Assembly: GCF_015350975.1 (NCBI RefSeq)
Contig: NZ_JADKRX010000009.1
Span: 1 to 64,000 of the forward strand
Direction of reading: 5' to 3'
DNA: 64,000 bases
Source of the DNA: Curtobacterium sp. VKM Ac-1395
GTDB lineage: Bacteria; Actinomycetota; Actinomycetes; Actinomycetales; Microbacteriaceae
Shown: in pieces, positions 42,385 to 50,300 of the stretch
Numbering within the stretch: the first letter of the stretch is position 1
Layout: each line of letters starts with the position of its first letter
Program-made: the position numbers and the translations under genes
The notes under the pieces: model-generated
Database searches by the model: none
What the model was told of the DNA's origin: nothing
The model's input: the letters and a program-made list of their open reading frames with translations, nothing else

Positions 42385-42849
42385 TCAGCCCTGGGCCGGC
42401 CAATCCCCGAATTCATCCTGGAGAACCGACGAAGGGACTGAGAACCGAGAAGTCAGGTTCCCCGCACGACGAACACCGGACAGACCAGAGTCTTCGGCGA
42501 TCTGAACGAGGTTGATGTCCTGATCATCGCCGTCAAGGGCTATCGCGACTCCAGTTTCGATCTTCTCCTCGTTCACAGACCAGCCGATTCGAAGCATCCG
42601 TTCGAACAGGGCCTTCTTGTCGACTTCGGAGAAAGCGTCACCTGGGCTGAAGGAAATGGTGACTCCCCAGGTGGACGTGAAGCCAGACCGGTAGTTCCGC
42701 ATCTCGACCTCGGCAGCTGCCACCCCCTGGACCGACTCCACAGCTGCAGTCGCTTGTTGCACCGTCCGTCCGCCCTCAGTACCCGAACACCCCGTCAGGC
42801 TCACCATGAGGACTGCAGCAGCGACTCCACACCGGATGGATGTCTTCAA
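42385..42849 (-). CDS. putative lipoprotein, third of three paralogues in type VII operon
   Basis: A 154-aa lipoprotein with lipobox SLTGC (Cys21). It shares with the two preceding genes the segment IGWSVNEEKIETGVAIAL and the C-terminal FGDWP motif, but has lost the GGQS segment after the signal peptide and is the most divergent. ATGA overlap with the gene before it; last gene of the operon. Lower GC than the neighbourhood. Candidate immunity protein anchored on the outer face of the membrane (see lipase-like gene). Confidence 0.78.
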   Translation of the reverse strand: MKTSIRCGVAAAVLMVSLTGCSGTEGGRTVQQATAAVESVQGVAAAEVEMRNYRSGFTSTWGVTISFSPGDAFSEVDKKALFERMLRIGWSVNEEKIETGVAIALDGDDQDINLVQIAEDSGLSGVRRAGNLTSRFSVPSSVLQDEFGDWPAQG

Positions 42850-43487
42850 CCTCGCACCAGCCCGCGTTCCAGCGACAGGACCGCGTCAGCGGATTCGTCG
42901 TCAAGTCGAGCGGTTCCACGCGTGGCACTGAGGAAGGCCCGGGGTCGCGGGCCCGGCCACGCTCCGAGTTCCTGCTCGAGCGAGGGGCGACTCACCACGA
43001 CCACGCTCTTGAAACTCTCCGGCGCCGGTCGGTACTGGACGTCAGGCCACGACGAGTCGAGCAGACCTCCCACGACGACCTGCGGCGACGTGTGGAGACG
43101 GACGCTCACTCCCTCGTCGGCGTGGACGTCGTTGATCGACCAGCCAAGAGACAAGAGGTACTCGACGAGGTCCCGCTGTTCGTCCGGTGACGTGCTGTCC
43201 GTCGTCGCTTCGAACCAGATGCGTCGGTGCGTGTTGAAACCCGAGAGCGTCTGGTTCACCTTCACTGACGCGTTGGTCACGCATCCGCAGGAAGCCAGCT
43301 GCTGACGAGCCTGTGCGAGGGATTGCCCCCCGACACCGGCAGAAGCGGACGCGGATGGCGTCGGAGGTCCTGCCGGTGGCGATTCGGAGCAGCCGGCGAC
43401 GAGAGCCACGTTGAGGAGGCAGGCGGCGGCCACCACTGCGCGTGCCGTGGAGATCGAGCGGTGCCGCGCCCTCGGTGCTGGTGCCAT
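42846..43487 (-). CDS. putative lipoprotein, second of three paralogues
   Basis: A 213-aa lipoprotein; lipobox LVAGC (Cys33) after a basic start. It shares with the first copy GGQSLAQARQQL, LSGFNTHRRIWFEATTD, LGWSINDVHADEGVSVRL and AWPGP. About 33 residues of unrelated sequence follow the shared end. A Cys pair (SCGC) precedes the shared region. ATG 43487 lies 11 bases after the first copy's stop. Part of the six-gene-plus type VII operon; role unknown, immunity suspected. Confidence 0.78.
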   Translation of the reverse strand: MAPAPRARHRSISTARAVVAAACLLNVALVAGCSESPPAGPPTPSASASAGVGGQSLAQARQQLASCGCVTNASVKVNQTLSGFNTHRRIWFEATTDSTSPDEQRDLVEYLLSLGWSINDVHADEGVSVRLHTSPQVVVGGLLDSSWPDVQYRPAPESFKSVVVVSRPSLEQELGAWPGPRPRAFLSATRGTARLDDESADAVLSLERGLVRG

Positions 43488-43497
43488 CACCAGTCCG

Positions 43498-44037
43498 TCA
43501 CCTGCCGAGGTCGCTCGCAGACGGTACTGGGCCCGGCCAGTCCCCGAAGCGCGCGCGCACAGCTGCCTCGGGGAGCAGAACCAGCTGCTTGAGCCGGTCA
43601 GTCGACGTCGAGTACGCCGCATCGCTCCAGCCGTTCTGCTTCGCGATGTCGCCCATGACCGGCTGCGGCGACACCTGGAGCCGTACGTACACACCGGTGT
43701 CGGGCTCGTCCTGGTTCACCGACCAGCCGAGCTGCGCCAGGTGGTCGATGAGCGCGGGCAGATCGGCTGACGTGTCCGCCGTGGCCTTGACGAGCACCTG
43801 GTGGTGCTTGTTGAGCCCGGAGACCGTCTCGTCGACTTCGATCGACGTCGCGCTGAGACCCGCGATCGACTTGAGCTGCGTTCGTGCCTCCGCGATGGAC
43901 TGGCCGCCGCCGCGCGCGCTGGAACTCGACGGCTTGTCCGTGCTGGCTGGATCGTCCACGGTGCTGCACCCTCCGATGGCTCCCACCACGACGAAGGCTG
44001 CAGCGATCAGCGCGAGACGTCGACGTGAGGGGCTCAA
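43498..44037 (-). CDS. putative lipoprotein, first of three paralogues
   Basis: A 179-aa lipoprotein; lipobox AIGGC (Cys24), Ser-rich linker, then GGQSIAEARTQL, VSGLNKHHQVLVKATAD, LGWSVNQDEPDTGVYVRL and FGDWPGP, the features that define this small family. The ATGA overlap with the lipase-like gene just upstream couples their translation, the strongest hint that this protein serves or counteracts that product. No match to a named family is apparent to me. Confidence 0.8.
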   Translation of the reverse strand: MSPSRRRLALIAAAFVVVGAIGGCSTVDDPASTDKPSSSSARGGGQSIAEARTQLKSIAGLSATSIEVDETVSGLNKHHQVLVKATADTSADLPALIDHLAQLGWSVNQDEPDTGVYVRLQVSPQPVMGDIAKQNGWSDAAYSTSTDRLKQLVLLPEAAVRARFGDWPGPVPSASDLGR

Positions 44038-45557
44038 TTGGTTCTCCGGACTTGGTAATCGGTGACGGTCGTCTGGTTCCCGGGTCCCCCGAGGAACTGT
44101 GCGATCGAACCATCCTTGTTCACCGCGGGGTTCTGGCCTGCCATCACCGCGTACCGGTTCGCGTCGTGCGCGTCGGCGATCGTCGGCACCGAGCCTTCAC
44201 CGATCTTCGTCGGTGCGGCTCCCCCGACAGTTGTCCAGGATGACGGGTTGTGCACTCCGTCCAACGCGGCGATCGGGTCCTTCGTCGACTCGAAGGCCGA
44301 TACATGGGTCGACGATGGGATGTCCATGGCACCGATCGGCGAACCGGCCGTGACGACCTGCTGCACGTTGTAACCGTGTGGGTCCGCCGCAACGGCGCCC
44401 GCCGTGATCCCGCCGAGGCTGAACCCGGTGAGCATCACCGGCTCGTCGGTGATGCCAGCGCGGTCCATCGCGTCCAGCACGCCCTTCGACAGCGCGGTGT
44501 TGTTGCCGTATCGCATGGCCATGACGTCAGAGGTGAGGTCGTTCGGTGCTGCGCCCGCTGCCGGGTCCCAGCTCTGCGTACTCGGGATCTGCACGGTGTA
44601 CCGCGTGATGCCGTCCTCGCCGACGGTCTTGAAGATCCGGATGTTGGCGAAGTCGTCCTGGCCCATGTTGTCGATCTGGCTGGAGCTCGCGAACAGGGAA
44701 CTGACGTCCGTCGGGATGATGTTGCCGTCGGCATCGGTCTTCAACGACTGTCCGGTCTGGGCGATGCTCGCGGCCAGCGCCGTGTCTCGACGATCGGCCA
44801 GCTTCTCCGGGTCGATGGCCCGGTCGACGAACGACGGCGTGCCGTCATCGAAGAGCCCGAAGCGATGGCCATCGGCAATGAGGGTGCTGAGGAGGTTCTC
44901 GTAGGTGTCAGAACCCCGCAGGTCTCCGAGGGCGTTCTGTTCCACCTCCACGATCTTCGGGCTCAGCGCCGGCAGCGCTGCCATGAAGTTGTCGCCGAAG
45001 TTGTTGCCGGTGGCGGTGGCGAAGACGATGAGCCGCTGCGCGAGGGTTCCATCCGACTGCAGCGCGGTGGTGAGCGCCTGCTGCATCGACTGTCCGGCGA
45101 TGCCCGCGATGTCGTTGACGAGACCCGTGTCGATGGCCTGCTTGACGATGGCCGTGACCGCGGTGACGGTGTAGACGACCGTCTGCACTCCGAGGACGAC
45201 ATCCGTGACGACCCGGGCCGTGACCGCCACGGCCTCTGCGACCTTGGCCTCGATCGCAGCAGCAGCGGCAGCGATGGCCGTCTCGGCCGCCTCGTAGACC
45301 TTCACGATCGACGCCGTGATGACCACGAGCGCCTCGGTCGTCACCATCGTCACGCCGAGCTGCGCCGATGCGCTGAGCACCGCGCCCTCGGCAGCGATGG
45401 CCGTGCCGGGCGACAGGATCGCCGACGCGAGCAGGTCACCGTCTGCCGAGAGCGCACCGACCTTCGGCACGAGCGGCAACGCGTAGGCATTGAGGTTGGT
45501 CAACCCCGTCACCATCCGGTCGATCTCCGCGAAGTCGACCTTGAGCCCGTCAACCAT
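44034..45557 (-). CDS. lipase-like alpha/beta hydrolase, putative type VII secretion effector
   Basis: A 507-aa protein. The first 170 or so residues are Ala/Val-rich helices without Cys, resembling the N-terminal helical carrier regions of type VII substrates. The C-terminal part is an alpha/beta hydrolase with the nucleophile elbow GFSLGG (Ser380); Asp427 and His464 are plausible triad partners. There is no Sec signal peptide. It is encoded in the WXG100/EssC operon and followed by three lipoproteins. The inference is a secreted lipase or phospholipase used against other cells or for lipid release. ATG 45557 chosen (GGGGG upstream); another ATG is at 45575. Confidence 0.78.
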   Translation of the reverse strand: MVDGLKVDFAEIDRMVTGLTNLNAYALPLVPKVGALSADGDLLASAILSPGTAIAAEGAVLSASAQLGVTMVTTEALVVITASIVKVYEAAETAIAAAAAAIEAKVAEAVAVTARVVTDVVLGVQTVVYTVTAVTAIVKQAIDTGLVNDIAGIAGQSMQQALTTALQSDGTLAQRLIVFATATGNNFGDNFMAALPALSPKIVEVEQNALGDLRGSDTYENLLSTLIADGHRFGLFDDGTPSFVDRAIDPEKLADRRDTALAASIAQTGQSLKTDADGNIIPTDVSSLFASSSQIDNMGQDDFANIRIFKTVGEDGITRYTVQIPSTQSWDPAAGAAPNDLTSDVMAMRYGNNTALSKGVLDAMDRAGITDEPVMLTGFSLGGITAGAVAADPHGYNVQQVVTAGSPIGAMDIPSSTHVSAFESTKDPIAALDGVHNPSSWTTVGGAAPTKIGEGSVPTIADAHDANRYAVMAGQNPAVNKDGSIAQFLGGPGNQTTVTDYQVRRTN

Positions 45558-46434
45558 TGCTGCCCCCGATGACATCCCTGTCCCTGACGAGTCCAGCGAC
45601 GAGGCTCAGCAACTCCGTGCGGATGTCCTCGTCGGTCTGCGCCGTCACGGTGACCGTGCCGGCGTCGGTGATGCGTTCGGGCGTGACCTCGCCGGTCCGC
45701 GCGGCGGCGTCGAGTCCGACGCTCATCCGCAGCCACCCGTGGCTGGTGCCGAACCAGTTGCGCGCGAACACGGGCCCACCGTCCAGCGTGAAGGCCTTCA
45801 CGCGGAACCCCTGCCGCACCGGCTCGGCGAGCCCACGGAACAGCGGGACCGCGTCGGCCGGGACGTGGAGTTCCTTGACGACGGCGTCGAGCACCCGTGC
45901 GTCGCGACCCTTGATCGCGTCGACGATGGCCTGCGACGCGACGGTGCTGACCGTCGTGGTGCCATGGACACGGTCGGTGACCTCGGCCTCGGGCACCAGC
46001 GACGCGAGCGTCTGCCAGGCGAGGTCGAGGACCGTACCGCGGACCCGTGCGCGTCCGTCGCCGTGGTCGGCACCGGTCCACACGGTCAGGTGCGACGCAG
46101 CGGCGGCCTGGATGACCGTCGAGTGCGCGGTCGTCGACGTCGGGGTCCAGGCCGAGACCTGGATGACGATCGACCCGGCGTTCTGCAGCGCCAAGGAGAG
46201 CAGGAAGGGAGCGTCGAGGTCATCGGACCACGACTCGGCGTCGAGAGCAGGCGCAGATGCGAGCACGCCCCGAGCAACGAGCGCGTCGACCACGCCGACA
46301 CCGACGACGGACGTGCGCTCGGGTACGAACGACGGCAGGACGAGCCCCGGCAGGTGGTCACGGACGGCGCGGAGTTCCTCGACCGACAGATGCCACTCGA
46401 CGACGTCGGTCGTGGTGTCCGGTGCGGGCGTCAT
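45550..46434 (-). CDS. EspG-like type VII secretion-associated protein
   Basis: A 294-aa soluble protein whose opening, VVEWHLSVEELRAVRDHLPGL, and alternating strands resemble the EspG family, cytoplasmic chaperones that hold type VII substrates before export. Other segments (WTGADHGDGRARVRGTVLD, VFARNWFGTSHGWLRMSVG) fit that fold's central sheet. Placed between the helical protein and the lipase-like gene with 4-bp and 8-bp overlaps, it could be the chaperone for either. EspG kinship is judged by pattern and needs profile confirmation. Confidence 0.6.
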   Translation of the reverse strand: MTPAPDTTTDVVEWHLSVEELRAVRDHLPGLVLPSFVPERTSVVGVGVVDALVARGVLASAPALDAESWSDDLDAPFLLSLALQNAGSIVIQVSAWTPTSTTAHSTVIQAAAASHLTVWTGADHGDGRARVRGTVLDLAWQTLASLVPEAEVTDRVHGTTTVSTVASQAIVDAIKGRDARVLDAVVKELHVPADAVPLFRGLAEPVRQGFRVKAFTLDGGPVFARNWFGTSHGWLRMSVGLDAAARTGEVTPERITDAGTVTVTAQTDEDIRTELLSLVAGLVRDRDVIGGSNG

Positions 46435-46994
46435 CCGATGCCGTTCCGGCTGGCCGCACTCCGGACGTCGATCCAGTCCTTCGACCCCGATGCAGGCGGT
46501 GCCGGGACCTGGGCGATGAAGGACTGCGCGCTGGAGACCTGCGAGCTCGAGACTTCGCGACCGCCGACCATGTGCACGGAGACCTGGATCTGGTCCGGGT
46601 TGCCCGACATCGCGGCACCGAGCACGTTCATGAAGCCGTTCACCGCGGTGCTCGCGACGTCCTTCACGGTGTTGACGACGTTCGCCACCAGGTTCGAGGC
46701 CTGGTTCCAGAGGTCTCGCGCGATGCGCTCGGCCTCGGCGATCTGCGCCTTCACGGCGTCGACGGCCTTGGCGTGGGCCTCGAGCGCCTCAGCGGCGTCG
46801 TCGAGCAGCTGGGCTTTCTTGCCGAGCTCAGCGCCGGACTCCCGCACGCGGGCGCGGACGCCCTCGACCGCCTTGGACGACGACGACAGCGCCTCGGCCT
46901 GCGCCACGAGCGCGGAGGCTCGTGAGCGCAGGCCGTCGGCGTCGTCGCGGAGTGCTCGGGCCTTCGCCCGCAGGTTGGACATCTCCCCGTACAC
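46431..46994 (-). CDS. coiled-coil type VII-associated protein
   Basis: A 187-aa protein. Residues about 5-105 are long heptad-like helices (Ala/Leu/Glu/Lys/Arg rich), followed by a hydrophobic helical patch (NQASNLVANVVNTVKDVAS) and a short tail. It has no signal peptide or membrane segment of certain length. It may be a larger WXG100/LXG-like partner that is co-secreted with the lipase. GTG 46994 is preferred, with AGGGGGTG upstream; ATG 46982 has no spaced ribosome site. ATGA overlap with the EspG-like gene. Confidence 0.68.
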   Translation of the reverse strand: MYGEMSNLRAKARALRDDADGLRSRASALVAQAEALSSSSKAVEGVRARVRESGAELGKKAQLLDDAAEALEAHAKAVDAVKAQIAEAERIARDLWNQASNLVANVVNTVKDVASTAVNGFMNVLGAAMSGNPDQIQVSVHMVGGREVSSSQVSSAQSFIAQVPAPPASGSKDWIDVRSAASRNGIG

Positions 46995-47047
46995 AGTTCA
47001 CCCCCTGTGGACCGCCGCCGGAGCGGCGGTCCTCCCCCCGATCAGTC

Positions 47048-47344
47048 CTATCGGCCGAGCTTCGACGCGAGCTGCTGGTCGACGTCGCCCAGCGTGGTCG
47101 CGGTGGTGCGGAGGAACTGGGCCAGGTCGTTCAGGCCACCGATGGTGTTCTGCGCACCGGAGGTGAAGCGCTGGTAGGCGTCGTTGTACGCACCGGACGA
47201 GCGGTCGGTCTGGAACCCCGCCTGCGTCAGCGACGCGATCTGCGCCTGCAGCTTCGACAGCGTCGCGTTGATCTCGTCACGCCCTGCGAGCAGCCGGTCG
47301 GCGTTGCCGTTGAGCTCCTGGTAGGACACGTTGATGTTCGGCAT
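47048..47344 (-). CDS. WXG100-family type VII secreted protein (EsxA/EsxB-like)
   Basis: A 98-aa helical hairpin protein of the WXG100 size. At the turn where WXG is expected it reads AGFQTDRSSGAYNDAYQRF: Trp is replaced by Gly-Phe context, while the following FxxDRSSGAY..AYQRF helix is typical. The start MPNINVSYQELN and the C-terminal helix FLRTTATTLGDVDQQLA also fit. GGGGAAT precedes the ATG. Substrate and likely activator of the EssC-type ATPase encoded just upstream. Confidence 0.87.
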   Translation of the reverse strand: MPNINVSYQELNGNADRLLAGRDEINATLSKLQAQIASLTQAGFQTDRSSGAYNDAYQRFTSGAQNTIGGLNDLAQFLRTTATTLGDVDQQLASKLGR

Positions 47345-47394
47345 GGTGATTCCCCGTTCAGTTGGTGGTTCTGGTCGTCAGCCCCTCCGACGAC

Positions 47395-50300
47395 TCACGA
47401 CACGGTAGCACCACCGGTTCTCTCATCACCCATGCGATGCGAACCGCCCTGGGCGGGCAGCGCGACCTGCACGCGGGTGATCCGACCGGAGTCGACCATG
47501 AAGCCGCGGCCGAGCGGGAAGTCCGACCGCGTGCACCGCGGGAACGCCGTGCGGAAGAGCGTCAGACCGTCGGTCTCCTCGGGCTGGAGCGCGATGCCGG
47601 CGCGGGCGGTCTTCAGCTCACCGAAGAGCTGCCAGGCGCTCGGAGCCGTGACGGTGTCGGCTTCGGCGAGCACGAACACCCCGGCGCGACGAGCAGCCTT
47701 GATCAGCCGCGCGACCTGCGACTCGGCCGGCAGCCCCTCGAAGTCGCCGACGTTCTCGATCACGATGAACGGCTCCGGTCCGGTGCCCCCGCCTGACTCG
47801 AGCGCCGTGGCGAGGCGTCCGGCGAGCGCGTCCGCCGAGTCGGAGTCCGTGGCGAGCTCGGCCCAGGCGGCGGCGTCCCGGAGCGCGCTGCGCCGCCCGA
47901 CGACCAGGTAGGCCGGTCGGTCGGGGAACGTCGCCGTGACGGACCCGATGAGGGTGCGCATGGTCGTGCTGCGGCCGGAACCGAACGGGCCGGTGACGAC
48001 GAACAGGCCGTCGGTCGGGATGCCGACGGCGCCGAGGGTGTCGTCCGCCAGACCGATCGTCGGCCGGCCGCCGACGGACGAGCCGAGGGTCCCGACGTCG
48101 ACCACGGCCGGCAACCGGCGGATCTCCGGGGTGCGCGGCACGTGACGCTCGACGAGCGACGCGGCGAGGGCCTCCACGGCCGCCGCCTGCACCACGAGGT
48201 CGGCACTGCCGGCGGGGACGGCGACCTGGAGTTCGTGCTCGTCCACGAGCCCGCGCCCGGGGACGGCGTCGTCCAGGACGTCGGCCGGCACGTCCGCGGC
48301 GTTGTACTCGATCTCGCTCGCGAGTCGGAGCACGATCCGTTCGCCGATGTTGGCCTGCAGGTTCGTCGGGAACGCCCCGACGCGATCCGCCGCCATCACG
48401 AGGTGGATGCCGAGCGAACGACCGGTCGACGCCAGGGACAGCACCTGGTCGAAGAGCTGCAGCGTGCCCGGACGGAACTCGTACTCGTTCCGGAAGGCCC
48501 CCATGCCGTCGATGAGCACCAGGATGCGCGGCTCGGCCGTTCCGGTGACTGCGCGGTACTCGGTCAGGGACGCCGTGCGGGCAGCCGCGAACCGGGTGGA
48601 CCGGTCGGCGATCGTCGCTTCGAGGTCGGTGAGCAGCCGGGTGATGCGTTCGTCGTCCGGCCCGCTGATGACGGACCCGACGGTCGGCAGGGCCTCGAGC
48701 ATGGACAGCCCGCCTCCGCCGAAGTCGAGTGCGTGGATCTGCACCGGGTGCCGGTCGGCCACGGCGGACGCGGCGACCGCCACGGCGCGGAGGGCAGTGG
48801 ACTTCCCTGAACCACCCGCGCCGATGACGGCGACGTTGCCCGCGGCGTCGAGGTCGACCGCGTACGCCGACTGGCGCTGGTCCTCGGGGACGTCGAGCGT
48901 GCCGATGACGAGCGCCGCACCGGTGGAGGGTGCGAGCGTGCCGAGGTCGACGGTCTCGCCGAGCTGGTCGAGCCAGGGCTTGCGCGGGATCGACAGCGCG
49001 CGACGGTCAGCGGCTGCGGCGATGGTGCGCGCGAGCCGTTCGATGTCCTTCGCCCGGGTGGTGTCCCGCGGGGCACGGACGGCGCTCGGCCACATCGTGC
49101 CCGGGCCGAACGGGAAGTCCTGCACGTCGACGTCGGGTTCGTGCACGACGACGTCGTCGGACCGGCCACCGAGGTACGCGGTCTGGAAGTCCAGCACGCG
49201 CCCCGGGCCCGTCTTGGCCGCGGCACGACCGGGGGTGCCCGGGTCGAACCAGGCCGCGTCGGGGACGCCGAGCACGTCGGAGCTGTCGACCTCGTCCGCG
49301 ACGCGGAGGGCGATGCGGAGGTTCGTGTTGGCGCGGAGCGAGTCCTTGATGACCCCGCTCGGGCGCTGGGTCGCCATCACCAGGTGCAGGCCGAGCGACC
49401 GGCCGCGCTGGGCGACGTCGATGACGCCGTCGATGAACTCCGGGATCTCGGACGCGAGCGCGGCGAACTCGTCGATCACGATGACGAGCGCGGGCGGCGC
49501 GGCCGGGTCCCCACGCTGTTCGAGCGTGACGAGGTCCTTCGCGCCGCGCTCGTTCAGCAGGTGTTCGCGGTAGCGCAGTTCGGCACGGAGGGAGGTGAGT
49601 GCACGCCGCACCAGGTGCGGGTTGAGGTCGGTGACGAGCCCCACCGTGTGCGGCAGCCCGACACACTCGGCGAACGCGGCACCGCCCTTGTAGTCCACGA
49701 GCAGGAAGGTCACGCGGTCAGGGGCGTACTCGGCCGCGATGCCCATGATCCAGGTCTGCAGGAACTCGCTCTTGCCGGACCCCGTGGTGCCACCGACGAG
49801 CGCGTGCGGTCCCTGCGCGCGGAGGTCGAGCGCGAGCGGCTCGCTCGGCCCCTGCCCGATGACGGCCCGGATGCCGCCGGCTTCACGCCCGGCGCCGCGG
49901 ACCCAGTCGGCGGTGAGGCTGTCGTTCTTCGACCAGCGGCTGACGACGGCAGCGGGGTCGCCGGCGAGGTCGCCCTCGTACAGGTCGACGAAGGCCACGC
50001 TGTGCGGCAGGTCGGTCTCGTCGAGCACGCGGGCACCGGTGTCCTGCACCGGGGCGATGGCCCGGGCGACGGTGGCGGCTTCGAGCGGGTCGACGCGGTC
50101 GAGTTCGTCGAGATCGACGGCCTGGCCGGTGCGCACGAACCCGACGGTCGCGGTGCCGCTCTGCCGGTCCAGCGTGATGTAGGTACGACACACCACCGGG
50201 AGCGCCTGCTGCGTCGGCGCGAGCCAGAGCACGAAGACCCCGAAGTCGGCGCCTTCCTCGGCGAGCGCCACGAGCCGGGCGCGGTCGGCCGGGGCCTCGG

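Noticed and set aside
42027-42416. Open frame with an RT dipeptide run in the gap after recQ
   Set aside because: Produced by the hexamer repeat; overlaps the lipoprotein gene end and shows no domain.
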